Source: Chloracidobacterium sp. (GTDB lineage: Bacteria; Acidobacteriota; Blastocatellia; Pyrinomonadales; Pyrinomonadaceae). Taken from it: DNA of 64,000 nt. A model generated the notes under the pieces. It was not told where the DNA came from. It saw nothing but the letters and a program-made list of their open reading frames with translations, and did not search any database. Location: the NCBI GenBank assembly GCA_015075585.1, contig JABTUB010000001.1, positions 1,722,501 to 1,786,500 on the forward strand. The letters are read 5' to 3'. Every line of letters begins with the position of its first letter. The first letter of the stretch is position 1. Positions 15,972 to 26,325 of the stretch are shown one piece after another. The position numbers were made by a program, and so were the translations under genes.

Positions 15972-17231
15972 CTAGTAAGCGATCTCAGGTGTGCGGTCAT
16001 CCGTCGGGTCTGCCCACCGGTTATTCGGTACGACGGGACTCCAGCCGGGACGAAGCGGATCCTGATCGTACGGATAGCCGCCAAGTCTCTTATACAATTC
16101 ACTGTATTCAGCAAGCTTCTCTCTATCTAGTGATACGCCGAGTCCCGGGCCGTCCGGCACTTTGATCGTCCCATCTATGTATGGCATACGTCCGCCTTCG
16201 ATAATATCATCGGTCAAGTGATGGTAGTGGGCGTCAGCGGCATAGGTCAGATTTGGGATCACAGCACCGAGATGCAGCATTGTCGCAAGTTGGATGCCGA
16301 GTTCGCCCGATGAATGAACCGCAACGCCGAGTTGGAACGTCTCGCACACACCGGCGGCCTTAACGCACTGCCTTATTCCGCCCCAGAACGTCGTGTCGAG
16401 CAGGATCACGTCACATGCGGTATCCAGAACATTCGCCGCAAGCTGCTCAAAATTGACAACCACCGTATTGGTTGCAAGCGGCATGCGGACCTTTTCCCGC
16501 GTCCTGCGCATACCGTGGAGGCCGAACACAGGATCTTCGAGATAGTCGTTTCGGATATCTTCGATCTGTTGGCCAAACCAGATCGCCTGTTCGGTTGACC
16601 ACGCAGCGTTCGGATCGAAACGAAAACTGTCGCCTTCCGAGGCCCCGCTTCCGAGCTCCTCGGCGAGAGCTCGGTAGCATTTTAGCTCATAAACAGGATC
16701 GAAGACCCCGCCCTTCAATTTGTGTGCATAAAAGCCGTGTTTCGATTTTAGATCTTTTGCATGCGCGACGAGCTGTTCGGGCGTTCGCACTTCGCCGCTG
16801 CCGTCTTTCGGTGAGGGGTAGCGGAAGAATAGATACGACGCAAAAGGCACCTTATCCTGAAGTTTGCCGCCCAAAATATCGTACACCGGCACTCCCCACT
16901 TCTTGCCGATGATATCGAGGCAGGCAAATTCAAGGGCCGCAAGTATTTGGGTGCGGTTGTTATAGAGCGACGCCGTTGGATTTGCGATCAAAAACCGCAT
17001 TTCCTCAAGTCGTGCGGGGTCATGGCCGACGAGATAGCTCTTCATCGCCCGAAAGACGCTTTCTGCTGATTCGCCGCCGCCTCCCATTTCGCCAAGGCCC
17101 GTTATGCCCTCGTCCGTTTCGACCTCGACGATCGTCCGCACGAATCGGCCCCAGTGAGCACCTGCGGCATGGCGAAGCGGCGCTTCGAGCGGGACGGTGA
17201 CGGTCGTTGCTTTGATATCGGTTATCTTCAT
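15972..17231 (-). CDS. Enolase-superfamily sugar-acid dehydratase (glucarate-dehydratase-like)
   Basis: 419 residues. N-terminal capping domain [20 protein letters not shown], then a barrel with the glucarate-dehydratase-type catalytic set: K-x-K in YAHKLKGG, Mg2+ ligands in [10 protein letters not shown] and YLEDPVFG, Asn in PLATNTVVV, Asp in [10 protein letters not shown] and His in [10 protein letters not shown]. The C-terminal [15 protein letters not shown] and LRPGWSP also resemble GlucD. The reaction would be syn/anti dehydration of a sugar acid to a 2-keto-3-deoxy acid. Which acid is unknown; the adjacent SDR and FAA hydrolase favour a fuconate/rhamnonate-like non-phosphorylated route rather than classical glucarate metabolism. 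Confidence 0.85.
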   Translation of the reverse strand: MKITDIKATTVTVPLEAPLRHAAGAHWGRFVRTIVEVETDEGITGLGEMGGGGESAESVFRAMKSYLVGHDPARLEEMRFLIANPTASLYNNRTQILAALEFACLDIIGKKWGVPVYDILGGKLQDKVPFASYLFFRYPSPKDGSGEVRTPEQLVAHAKDLKSKHGFYAHKLKGGVFDPVYELKCYRALAEELGSGASEGDSFRFDPNAAWSTEQAIWFGQQIEDIRNDYLEDPVFGLHGMRRTREKVRMPLATNTVVVNFEQLAANVLDTACDVILLDTTFWGGIRQCVKAAGVCETFQLGVAVHSSGELGIQLATMLHLGAVIPNLTYAADAHYHHLTDDIIEGGRMPYIDGTIKVPDGPGLGVSLDREKLAEYSELYKRLGGYPYDQDPLRPGWSPVVPNNRWADPTDDRTPEIAY

Positions 17232-17237
17232 TTGCTG

Positions 17238-18152
17238 CTAATCGATGCCGTTCTCCTTTAGGAATTGAAATACCTTATTCCACGCCGGTATATATTGCTC
17301 GCGTGTGAACTGTCCGTGGCCGCCGCCGCTTATAGTGTGGAGATCGTTCTTTACGCCGGCTCGGTTCAGAGCATCGCGGAGGCGCGTCGCCTGTGTATAA
17401 GGTACGACATCATCCTTATCGCCGTGCAGTGTCAGGATCGGCGGAAGCCCGGCGCGTACGTATGTAAGCGGCGAAACATCCTTTGCGATCTCGTCGGCAT
17501 TTTTCTGCGCGCCGATCCACATCATTGCATAGTTCCGCTGATCTGGGCCGTGGGTAAGATCCGCCACATCTGAAATGCCGAACCAGTTCACTATCGCGGC
17601 GATCTTGATCGGCGTATCACCATATTTCTCGTCTGCAAAACACGCATTATCGAGAGGCGTCTTTTCAGGTAGCATTCCGCTGATCAGAGCGAGATGACCG
17701 CCGGCAGAATGACCGGTCAGGACGATCTTTGATGTGTCGAAATTGTATTGCTTTGCGTTGCGGAACACCCATCGCAACGCACATCGCGTATCCTCGACCG
17801 CGGCCGGAGCAAGTGAATTTGATGCCATTCGGTATTCGACATCCACCACCCGCCAGCCTTTTTCGAGGAAAGGAAGAAAGTAGAGGATCGAATATGCCTT
17901 GGCCCCGAACACCCAACCTCCGCCGTGATAATAAACGAGCGTCTTTGTCGGCGTGCTGATATTGCTCGGATACCATACATCGAGTTTGAGCGGCGTATTA
18001 TTTGCAGTGTTATAGACGATATCGGGCGTTACCCGATAACGCGCTCCGCCTTCGGCCGCGAAGACCGAGACGGTATCTTGAGCGCTCGATGACACCGATA
18101 GTGCCGAGAGGATCGCCGCCAACAAAATGAGCCTTGCGAACCGCATGATCAC
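17238..18152 (-). CDS. Exported alpha/beta-hydrolase (carboxylesterase-like)
   Basis: 304 residues. Signal peptide MIMRFARLILLAAILSALSVSSSAQ. The core has YHGGGWVFGAK (oxyanion HGGG motif of the hormone-sensitive-lipase/BD-FAE group), GHSAGGHLAL (nucleophile Ser), HGDKDDVVPY (Asp) and GGGHGQF (His): a complete triad. An acetyl- or feruloyl-esterase acting on a decorated glycan would fit the two neighbouring glycosidases. It overlaps the upstream glycosidase gene by 4 bases, which supports one transcript. Specificity is not visible. Confidence 0.85.
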   Translation of the reverse strand: MIMRFARLILLAAILSALSVSSSAQDTVSVFAAEGGARYRVTPDIVYNTANNTPLKLDVWYPSNISTPTKTLVYYHGGGWVFGAKAYSILYFLPFLEKGWRVVDVEYRMASNSLAPAAVEDTRCALRWVFRNAKQYNFDTSKIVLTGHSAGGHLALISGMLPEKTPLDNACFADEKYGDTPIKIAAIVNWFGISDVADLTHGPDQRNYAMMWIGAQKNADEIAKDVSPLTYVRAGLPPILTLHGDKDDVVPYTQATRLRDALNRAGVKNDLHTISGGGHGQFTREQYIPAWNKVFQFLKENGID

Positions 18153-20371
18153 GCCTCCCTGATCCCGGCACGATCAGCCGTGTAAGACTTCCCTTGGTAA
18201 TTTATGTTGACGAGCTTTGCCGACGGATCGAATGTCCCGAATACAGGCCGCGAACTTATGCCGCCGAACAGGCCGGCTTCGATACCGAAGATCCGATCGA
18301 CGATCGGCTCGAGATAATTGCAGCCCGATACGCACGCCCAATCATTGATATACGGCTGGTCTGACGGAGCCTTTGCGGCTCCGCCGTTCGATTCGGGCGT
18401 GTAAAAGTCTTCGACAAAATGAGCTTGCGCATACGGGCCTTGACGGCTCGTTTTTGCAAGCCCTTTGATCCACTTGAGGGCAACATCAACGGCACCCGCA
18501 GCATAGAGGCCGCTCAATGCGAGCGCCGGCCATGAGCAGTAGGCTCCTGTCCATTGATGATCGGGGCGTATGCTGAATGTTACGTCGAGGTCGCGTGTTG
18601 ACAGTGCACGCATCCACGTCGGCGTCTGAAGCTCACGTTGGAAGAACTCTACCATTTCCTTTTTCTGCGTCGCGGTCATCTTATCGCCGATATTCATCAG
18701 AGTGGTGCCGAAATCATAGCAATGGTGGACCTCGTTATAACTGCCGTCAGGCAAACGGCATTTCCAAATACCGCGGCCGGGCACATAGAGCTGCAATACA
18801 CGGCCGGCCAGTGCGTCGGCCTCTTTCCGAAGAGCGACGGCCTTTTCCGCGTCGTTCTTATGCTCCGCAAGCTCCGCAGCGAATTTGAGGTTGTGAACAT
18901 TAGCGGCATTAAGCCCTGCGACCTCGTGAACATAGCTTGAAACCGCCTCAAGAAGATTATTTACACCGCCGTAGTCTGCAAGGCCGTGGCCGTTCGTATC
19001 AAGAGAGCGCCAATGCTCAGCATAGTTCATCAAGTGCTCGTAAACGGTCTTTCCGCCCACTGTTTTGCTGAGCCACGAGCTGTCGCCCGTCCAACGCAAA
19101 TACTCTTTAGCCATGCGCGACATTGCGTAATCGTTGACCGAATACCACGGCCCAACGCCGGCGCCGGTGAGGAATTCAGTACCGAAATGCTTGTGCATAT
19201 CGATGGTCATCCACATCTCAAGCATCTTCCTGAGCGTTGCCGGATCGAGCATCGAAAGGAGCATCGCGCTGAGCGAGATATCCCAAAGGAAGGTCGTCGT
19301 TTCCCAATAACGCGGCATCAGCGTTCCGTAGGCAGTTCCGTACACCGAGTGCGGCGACGTGCGGCGAAAATATAACGCACTCATTACAGCCGAATGGTAT
19401 ATGCGCTTGACATCACTATCCTTAGTGACCAGCGTCGGAAGATGGCCCGAGAACACATCATTATTCGGTGTGAAGGCAGCAAGCAGTTGCCTGTCCCACT
19501 CTCTACGCACGGCGGCCGCTTCGGTGTCAAAGCTGTTAACAACCCGGTCGAAGTGCTTTGCCGCCTCGCCCTGTGTGCCGCCAAGCGCATTGACGAATAC
19601 TATGTCGCGCGATTCGCCCGGCTTTAGATCGAACTGATATACGAGCCACGAAGAGGTCATCGAAGATGGCTTTGGCGAACTTCCCTGCATCACGAACGCC
19701 TCGGTGCGGACGGACCTGCAAAGGATCGCACTGCGCCCTTGATCTACGGTCCGAGTGTTGTCCTGTTCGCCCGGTGAATATGCGGCGTTCCAAGGCGTCA
19801 CGCTCTTACTAACACCGCCGTTCACGGCAAATTTTATCTCTGTCTTGCGTACCGCTTTTGTCCGATTAGTTAAAGTGAGCTTGACTGCCGTCACCATTGA
19901 CTCGAACGGCACGATCATTACGCTCTTCAGTTCCAAGCCTTTGTAGAGCGAACGGCGTTCAACACGATCAGGCTGCCAGACAAACTCGATAGGCGTCTTC
20001 GTCGCGGCAAAATATTCACCGTCAACAAATAGCACGCCGGTAAGGAGTTCACCGTTAGCTCCTGCGGGAGCGACGTTCATTTCGCCTTGTGCATACGGCG
20101 GGAACGCGATACTGCGCACCGCGGTCACACACATTGCCGACTGCGCACAGCCCCATTGATTTGTAAGGCCGGGCCACGCATAAAGGTCGCCGAATTTGTG
20201 GGTCATGGTGATCGAACGCATCGACTCGCACGTCGGTATATCAGGCAGAACAACCTCGGCAATTGGCTCCGGAGCATCCTCAGCCCTTGCGATATCCGCA
20301 CCGGCGATCGCAGGCACGGCAATGGCCGCTGCCATCGTCTTCAGAAACTCTCTACGTTCGAATTTTGACAT
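18149..20371 (-). CDS. Tat-exported six-hairpin (alpha/alpha)6 glycoside hydrolase
   Basis: 740 residues. The N-terminus FERREFLKTMAAAIAVPAIAG is a Tat signal with twin arginines. Residues 40-290 form a beta-rich domain and 300-720 an alpha/alpha toroid: YWETTTFLWDISLSAMLLSMLDP, NDYAMSRMAKEYLRWTGDSSWL, HGLADYGGVNNLLEAVSSYVHEVAGLNAAN and DHQWTGAYCSWPALALSGLYA are typical of GH63/MGH1/trehalase-like enzymes. Acidic residues in LWDIS and LADYGG are candidate catalysts, but the GH family cannot be fixed by eye. Located between a GH38 gene and an esterase gene, with 2-4 base spacing, so it likely trims the same glycan. Confidence 0.72.
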   Translation of the reverse strand: MSKFERREFLKTMAAAIAVPAIAGADIARAEDAPEPIAEVVLPDIPTCESMRSITMTHKFGDLYAWPGLTNQWGCAQSAMCVTAVRSIAFPPYAQGEMNVAPAGANGELLTGVLFVDGEYFAATKTPIEFVWQPDRVERRSLYKGLELKSVMIVPFESMVTAVKLTLTNRTKAVRKTEIKFAVNGGVSKSVTPWNAAYSPGEQDNTRTVDQGRSAILCRSVRTEAFVMQGSSPKPSSMTSSWLVYQFDLKPGESRDIVFVNALGGTQGEAAKHFDRVVNSFDTEAAAVRREWDRQLLAAFTPNNDVFSGHLPTLVTKDSDVKRIYHSAVMSALYFRRTSPHSVYGTAYGTLMPRYWETTTFLWDISLSAMLLSMLDPATLRKMLEMWMTIDMHKHFGTEFLTGAGVGPWYSVNDYAMSRMAKEYLRWTGDSSWLSKTVGGKTVYEHLMNYAEHWRSLDTNGHGLADYGGVNNLLEAVSSYVHEVAGLNAANVHNLKFAAELAEHKNDAEKAVALRKEADALAGRVLQLYVPGRGIWKCRLPDGSYNEVHHCYDFGTTLMNIGDKMTATQKKEMVEFFQRELQTPTWMRALSTRDLDVTFSIRPDHQWTGAYCSWPALALSGLYAAGAVDVALKWIKGLAKTSRQGPYAQAHFVEDFYTPESNGGAAKAPSDQPYINDWACVSGCNYLEPIVDRIFGIEAGLFGGISSRPVFGTFDPSAKLVNINYQGKSYTADRAGIREA

Positions 20372-20373
20372 TA

Positions 20374-23214
20374 TTACTCGATCTCCACACGTATCGTTAC
20401 GGTTTGAAACGGCCCGACCTTCACGGTCAGCGGGTCGGCCGAAATAACTTTTCCTACGATCTTATCCTCTGTCGTATTTACAACATCGGCCGATCTCAGC
20501 TTTACCGGCAACTTGAGCGATGCCGTTACACCGCGGCCGGCGAATTCTTGAAGGCGGATGATGAATACCTTGGTGATCGGCGGATCAAGCGGGGCAGCAC
20601 TGACCTCGCCTCGTATCACACTGTCGAAAAGCGGCTTTACATCCGCGATCTGAACATTCGGCTGATCGATGCTGAAGTAACCCGCCGAAGGGCTTAGCGG
20701 CGCACTCTGCGTGTATTCAGCACGGAGCGGCAAATTTATATCATGTCCAAGCCGCCACGCCGCGACCGGATCGAAAGCTCCTTCAGACGAGAATGAATAA
20801 TCGTAAACATAATTGCCGACGATGCCCGGTTCGACTGTCTCCATATAGACTATGCCCCTGTCGTGGGTATCAGCTTCGCTTGCATTGCGCAGCGCGCGCG
20901 AATAAACCGTCGCTTCGGGCAGTGGAAAGCTACCTGTGTACATCGCCGGAAAATCTTCCGGCTGGCCCTTAGCCTTCGGTTTTACCGCAACATATCCGGC
21001 ATACGTCCAGTGAAACGCCTGTCGATGAGCCACAACAGCGCTTGCCGACCCGTCCGTCAGTGCGATCGAATGCTGTGTTGATACCGAATCTCGGCGTGCT
21101 CCCGGAAGATAGTCATCCGGCAGTGTATCGAACCACTTCTGGCCCTCACGTTTAATCTTCAACCCGTCCTTGCCGATATTAAACGGAAATGCGAAGTAAT
21201 AACTGTCGCCCCAGAATTTCTCTCCGCCGACAAATCCTTCAAATTCCGGGTCGAGTTCGTTGTGCAGGTCAACGCGGGCAATTCCTTTGTAAAGAGTGAT
21301 CTCACTGATCGGAAAAATACTGCGATCACGCCGAACTGTGATCCGCGACACGATAGTTCCCTTCTCGATCGTGATCTTAGGAGCAACAGGATACGGAACT
21401 ACGGATGCTGCAGAGCCTTCTATCCGCAACAGATCGTTGAACGGCCTTTCGCCTTTTGTATTAACGAGTTCTCTGCCGCTCTTCGCCTCACGCACACTCG
21501 CAATATGACCATCTGCGGTTGAGGATACGGTATAGAATTCATTGAATATCGCAGATCCTCGAACCGGCTTTAGCGTGGAAACAGGCTCGCCTGCCGCCGT
21601 GCGCACGGCAAACGCAGAATATCCGAGTGCCGGTATTTGCGTCGCGACAAAGACCGCCTCACCGTTCGTCTCAGTATCGAAAGGGACAACCTTGCCGGTA
21701 CGCTCGTCGCGCAGTTCGGCAATATGCGTACCTTTTTCCGGCGGGTTTATCCGAACTACATCATCGCGCACCCACGACGACGGGTTATAGACGACCAAAT
21801 TCTTGCTGTCGCTCGACTGCTTCTTGACCGGATCGAAGCGTGTCGGCTGGGCGATCAATTCAACGCCGCGTTTCAACAGTCTGTCCGTTTCCGAATAAGC
21901 TGCCTTCATATCGCGAACGTACTGCCGATTCTGTTCTTCGAGAGCACTAATGCTGTTCAACTGCGGCCAACCGTTATTTCCTGCTCCGCTGTGCTCATCG
22001 TAGCCGTACATAAGGTCGTACAGCCGCGAAAAATTACCTGAAGGTGCGGGGATGCGGCGTGTCATCGAAAGGGCGCTCCAGAGCGTTTCGCCCGCGGGCA
22101 CATTGTCATGGGCATAGCGGGCAAGAGCACTTATTCGAGGCGAACGTGTTTTCGCCTCAGACCACAGCCCCGACCACTCGCCGCGATACGTTGGTATCTG
22201 TGATGCATACTTCCCTTCGATATACTTGAAGAAGTCGTTCGCTGTTGTAACCCTTAGCTGCACTTCAGGATGTGTCTTGTTCCAAAGCTGCGCGGCACGA
22301 AGCAAGTTCAGCTCGTTATCAGGCTCCAAAAAATCGTGAGCATACATCACCATCACGGCATCGTACGCATACCCCGCATTGTTATAGCGGTTCAGCAGCT
22401 CGGTAACGCCGATCTCCATCACCTCGATATCGCTCTTCTTTCCGGCGAGTTCGGGATTGAACATATCGAACGGCAGTCGGTCGGTGTAAGGGTCAAGCGT
22501 GTACGGATCAAGATAGAAATCGGTCAGAGCCTCGATGTAACCGCCGCGTTTGCCGGCGCTGATCCATGTCAACACGCGGTTGCCGTCAGGTGATTCCCAA
22601 TAGAACGGCACTTTTCCCGGAGCGAGTGATGTTGCGTCCTGCAGGAAGAGGTTCGCTCCCGTTACGAGATATTTCGTCCCGCTCGACGCGAGAACCGACG
22701 GGATCGAAGTCGGGTGACCGGGAACATCATCCATCAACGCAAGCTCGGAGTTTATACCGTAGGTACTGTGCAGTGCCGTATAGCCGTAGCAAATGCGGTT
22801 GAGTTCTTCGGCTCCCATGAAGTCCGTGTGCATTGAACCCCACGCGGTCGAAAGCGCTATCTGCCCAGACTTTATCAGCGTCATAAGCCGTGCGATCTTC
22901 TCCTTGTCTTTCGGAAGAACAGAACTAGGCTTCCTCTGTCGTTTTAGCCACTCCTCGACCTGCCAGACGCTCTCTATGGTCCAGCGAAAATACGGATTTG
23001 CCTCGGCGATGCGGATCACCTGATCGATGTGCCGAGCGGCACGCTCTCTCACCTGATCGGGCGGCTCGACAAAGCCAAGGTCGTAATGCGAGGTTGGGGT
23101 GATATAGATCGTTCTTATTTTACTAGCGGGAAGTTTCGATTGAGCGGCCGCGCCGACCGACAGGAACACTACAACGGCAAAAACAAATATCAAATTCACC
23201 CTTGCAGTTCTCAT
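20374..23214 (-). CDS. GH38-type alpha-mannosidase-like glycoside hydrolase
   Basis: 946 residues with a signal peptide (MRTARVNLIFVFAVVVFLSVGAAAQ, split here only by cleavage). The catalytic domain has TPTSHYDLGF (zinc His and Asp), FRWTIESVWQVEEW, STAWGSMHTDF and ALMDDVPGHP, where the Asp pair corresponds to the GH38 zinc ligand/nucleophile site. C-terminal beta domains follow (KIKREGQKWF..., LRAEYTQSAPLSP...). GH38 enzymes are retaining, zinc-dependent alpha-mannosidases, and this signature is divergent, so other alpha-glycosides are possible. It begins the glycosidase sub-cluster, downstream of the TonB receptor. Confidence 0.78.
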   Translation of the reverse strand: MRTARVNLIFVFAVVVFLSVGAAAQSKLPASKIRTIYITPTSHYDLGFVEPPDQVRERAARHIDQVIRIAEANPYFRWTIESVWQVEEWLKRQRKPSSVLPKDKEKIARLMTLIKSGQIALSTAWGSMHTDFMGAEELNRICYGYTALHSTYGINSELALMDDVPGHPTSIPSVLASSGTKYLVTGANLFLQDATSLAPGKVPFYWESPDGNRVLTWISAGKRGGYIEALTDFYLDPYTLDPYTDRLPFDMFNPELAGKKSDIEVMEIGVTELLNRYNNAGYAYDAVMVMYAHDFLEPDNELNLLRAAQLWNKTHPEVQLRVTTANDFFKYIEGKYASQIPTYRGEWSGLWSEAKTRSPRISALARYAHDNVPAGETLWSALSMTRRIPAPSGNFSRLYDLMYGYDEHSGAGNNGWPQLNSISALEEQNRQYVRDMKAAYSETDRLLKRGVELIAQPTRFDPVKKQSSDSKNLVVYNPSSWVRDDVVRINPPEKGTHIAELRDERTGKVVPFDTETNGEAVFVATQIPALGYSAFAVRTAAGEPVSTLKPVRGSAIFNEFYTVSSTADGHIASVREAKSGRELVNTKGERPFNDLLRIEGSAASVVPYPVAPKITIEKGTIVSRITVRRDRSIFPISEITLYKGIARVDLHNELDPEFEGFVGGEKFWGDSYYFAFPFNIGKDGLKIKREGQKWFDTLPDDYLPGARRDSVSTQHSIALTDGSASAVVAHRQAFHWTYAGYVAVKPKAKGQPEDFPAMYTGSFPLPEATVYSRALRNASEADTHDRGIVYMETVEPGIVGNYVYDYSFSSEGAFDPVAAWRLGHDINLPLRAEYTQSAPLSPSAGYFSIDQPNVQIADVKPLFDSVIRGEVSAAPLDPPITKVFIIRLQEFAGRGVTASLKLPVKLRSADVVNTTEDKIVGKVISADPLTVKVGPFQTVTIRVEIE

Positions 23215-23270
23215 ATTCCTATCTGCCGGCCGCGGCCGCTCAAGTCAAAAGGAGGACCAATGTCTTTCAG

Positions 23271-26200
23271 CTAAAAGTTGAATCTGGCTGAAAGCTGTAT
23301 CTGTCGCGGACCGCCGAAACCAAGCAGGCCGCCCAATTGATTACCAACGGTCGAGGTGCTGACGCCAAAGCCGCCGCAAGCTCCGACCGAACCACCGCAC
23401 GAAATTCCGCCGGACGGATCGGCATAGTTCGCACGGTTCAGGATGTTGAATACATCAAGCCGCAACTGAAGCGAATGACGATCGCTGAACCGCGTATCCT
23501 TTGCGAAAGATACATCGACCTGTGCGAAATTCGGCCCGCGAAGCGTATTCCTGCCCACATTGCCGAAGACGCCGGGTCCGGGGTCAGAGAACGCCGCAGC
23601 ATTGAATTGACAGCCGGGAACCTGATACGGCGAACAATATGGATCGGCCCCCGGAACCGCATTCGGCCGGAATGAGAACCCGCTGAAGATACCGCCGGTT
23701 CGCGTTACCGTTACAGGAAATCCGCTGCGGATCTGTGTGATCGTATTGATCGACCAACCATCGGCTATCCACCGCTTGCCGCCTTTGAACCACTTGCGAA
23801 ACTGCAGATCTACACCGGCATCGAGTGAGAAGTTGTGGCGGACGTCCTGATCGGAGCTTGCGCGTTCGGCACGCATATTATTAGGGTCCTGATAGTCCTT
23901 AAAAAAGCCCACAACGTCGTCGATCGCGTGCGACCAAGTGTAATTCGCGTTGAGACGGAGCACCCTGGCATTTCGCTTGAAGTTGATCTGCAGGCCGTTG
24001 TAATTTGCCTGAGGATATCCTCCGACAACAAAGATGTCGCCAACATTGGCGCTCAGCGGACGAACGCCCGAGACCGGATCTTTCCGGTTGATGTTGCGCG
24101 GCGTTATGACGCCATCGGTCAAAATATGCGTTGTATGGTTGCCGACATAGCCCACTGTCAGCACGCCGAAGCCAACATCCTGTTGGACATTGAGCGAATA
24201 CTGCTGCGCCATGGCCGTCTTCATATTCTTTTCGATCACCATCACGTTCGGCACGCCGCAGCGGAAGATAGCGGGATCGACCGGATACTGGAACGTAGCC
24301 GGCGGCGTCGGGCAGAACAATGCCTGAAAAAGATCGACTGAATACGACGGGAATGAGTTGATCGCCGGTGAACCGAAACTGGCCGGCAATTCGCGATTAT
24401 AGAAAATGCCGTAGCCGCCGCGAATGACCGTTTTATGGGTACCAAAAACGTCGATCGCAAAGCCGACGCGCGGGCCGAAATTATTCTTATCAGCGTTGTA
24501 CAGCTTTGAGCCGACCGGCGTAACGGTCATCGTTGCAAGGTCGAAATTCTGCAGCAGGCCGTTCTTTTCACGGCTGACCGAGCTCACTTCATAACGAAGG
24601 CCGAGATTCAGTGAAAGCCTGGGATGAGCCTTCCAATCGTCATTGACAAAGAATGAGTAGTTCTCGTTAGCATAGCTCAGCTTCGGATTTCCGCTGCGGG
24701 CGATCACGAACGGAGCGTTGTTCGCAAAGTCGCTTGCCGAGAAAAAGGTAAGCGTGTCCTGGGTAACCGACATCGCGTCGCGGCGGTTCAACCGAAGATC
24801 GGCACCGAACTTGAGCGCGTGATCGCCGCGTATCATCGTCAATGTATCAAGGAACTGATACACGGCGCCGGTTCTTTCCTGCTCGAATTGTGCCGGTCCG
24901 GGCGTCGCGATCCGATAATCGACAAACGTCATATCAAAACGCGGAAGTGTTGATCTGCCCGCGCCCGCGTATGTGTAATTGTGGTTTATGCCGAAGCCGA
25001 ACTCGTTGGTCGTCGTCGCATTGAAAGTATAGTTGTGAGCAACCTTGAACAACTGAACGCGAAGTTTGCCGTTCGCCATTTGAGAGGTTCCGACACCGAA
25101 CGGAACGTCCGTATCCGAGTCATTTATGTTGTACCGAACCGAGAATTGCCCTTTATCGCTATGCAGCCAATCGATCTTTACTGAGCCTGTGTCCTCGCGC
25201 AGCTTGCCGATCCGCTGTCCCATATACGAACCAAATCCCGCAACCGACGATGTATTCGTCTGCGGAAGCGGAAGGTCCTCAACCACAGGACGGATCGTCG
25301 CATTCATCGAAGCTCGATATGCGGCGGTGGGTGTCAGCACGCTGAATGTCTGGCCTCGGGTCTGACGAACGCCTTCGTAATTCGCAAAGAAGAATGCCCT
25401 GTCCTTCTTGATCGGGCCGCTTACATTGCCGCCGAACTGGTTGAGGCGAAAACGCTGCTTTCCGGCAAGTGCATCTGGCGCATCCATTCCCTCATGACGG
25501 AAGAAGTCGAAAACGCTGCCGTGAAAATCGTTCGTACCGGACTTCGTGATCGGGTTTATGACCGCACCGAGGGCCTGGCCGTATTCCGCAGAATAATTCT
25601 GTTCAACGACCTGAACTTCCTGAATACTGTCCATCGAAACGCGATTAACGCGAGACTCAATACGGCCGAGGACGTTCGATGTGCCGTTAACGTCAACTCG
25701 GCTGGCATCAATGCCGTCAACGAGTACACTTGCACCGCCGAATGACGACGGAATACCGTTGATCGTCGTCTGAAACACGTTCGTTGTTTGAACTGAACCG
25801 GGGATCGTCGCGAGAAGTTGCGTGAAATCTCGGCCGTTGACCGGATTTTGGTTGATCCGGGCCGTGCTGATCGTGTCTCCGAGTGTCGATGTCTCAGTAT
25901 CGACGCGAGTTTCGTCAGATACCGTAACAACGGCATCGACATCGCTCAGGCCAAGCGTGATATCGATGCGTGCACGATCACCGACCGAGAGCGAGATATC
26001 CTTCTTAGCACTTGACTTGAAGCTGGCCGCCACTGCTTCAACCGTGTAAATGCCGGTCGGCAGCGATGGTACTTGATAACTTCCTTGGGAATCGGCCTGA
26101 ACATTGCGTTTTTCAGCGGTTCCCTGATTAGTGACAGTTACCGCTGCGTTCGGAACAACTGCTCCGTTCGGATCGGTAATAACACCGGTAATGGTACCCG

Positions 26201-26294
26201 TATTTGACTGTGCGAACGCCCCAATGGCAAAAAGGCCAACGGCCGCAAGCGTCATCATGGTCCCTCGGATCTTCAAAAAATATGTTGAGTTCAT
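23271..26294 (-). CDS. Oar-like TonB-dependent receptor with carboxypeptidase-regulatory domain
   Basis: 1007 residues from ATG 26294, chosen because it follows GGAGG directly (minus strand) and opens a signal peptide MNSTYFLKIRGTMMTLAAVG...AFAQ; an upstream extension overlaps the next gene. Residues 25-120 are a CarboxypepD_reg-like beta sandwich (GTITGVITDPNGAVVPNAAVTV). A plug domain follows (NPVNGRDFTQLLATIPG, ASVLVDGID) and the remainder alternates beta strands with FNILNRANYADP near the end and a terminal aromatic (ARFNF), as expected of a 22-strand outer-membrane barrel. Such receptors replace SusC in Acidobacteriota. The cargo is probably an oligosaccharide of the pathway encoded around it; this is inference. 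Confidence 0.9.
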   Translation of the reverse strand: MNSTYFLKIRGTMMTLAAVGLFAIGAFAQSNTGTITGVITDPNGAVVPNAAVTVTNQGTAEKRNVQADSQGSYQVPSLPTGIYTVEAVAASFKSSAKKDISLSVGDRARIDITLGLSDVDAVVTVSDETRVDTETSTLGDTISTARINQNPVNGRDFTQLLATIPGSVQTTNVFQTTINGIPSSFGGASVLVDGIDASRVDVNGTSNVLGRIESRVNRVSMDSIQEVQVVEQNYSAEYGQALGAVINPITKSGTNDFHGSVFDFFRHEGMDAPDALAGKQRFRLNQFGGNVSGPIKKDRAFFFANYEGVRQTRGQTFSVLTPTAAYRASMNATIRPVVEDLPLPQTNTSSVAGFGSYMGQRIGKLREDTGSVKIDWLHSDKGQFSVRYNINDSDTDVPFGVGTSQMANGKLRVQLFKVAHNYTFNATTTNEFGFGINHNYTYAGAGRSTLPRFDMTFVDYRIATPGPAQFEQERTGAVYQFLDTLTMIRGDHALKFGADLRLNRRDAMSVTQDTLTFFSASDFANNAPFVIARSGNPKLSYANENYSFFVNDDWKAHPRLSLNLGLRYEVSSVSREKNGLLQNFDLATMTVTPVGSKLYNADKNNFGPRVGFAIDVFGTHKTVIRGGYGIFYNRELPASFGSPAINSFPSYSVDLFQALFCPTPPATFQYPVDPAIFRCGVPNVMVIEKNMKTAMAQQYSLNVQQDVGFGVLTVGYVGNHTTHILTDGVITPRNINRKDPVSGVRPLSANVGDIFVVGGYPQANYNGLQINFKRNARVLRLNANYTWSHAIDDVVGFFKDYQDPNNMRAERASSDQDVRHNFSLDAGVDLQFRKWFKGGKRWIADGWSINTITQIRSGFPVTVTRTGGIFSGFSFRPNAVPGADPYCSPYQVPGCQFNAAAFSDPGPGVFGNVGRNTLRGPNFAQVDVSFAKDTRFSDRHSLQLRLDVFNILNRANYADPSGGISCGGSVGACGGFGVSTSTVGNQLGGLLGFGGPRQIQLSARFNF

Positions 26295-26325
26295 CGGTTC
26301 CTCCAATACTCCTAACTTTAATGCA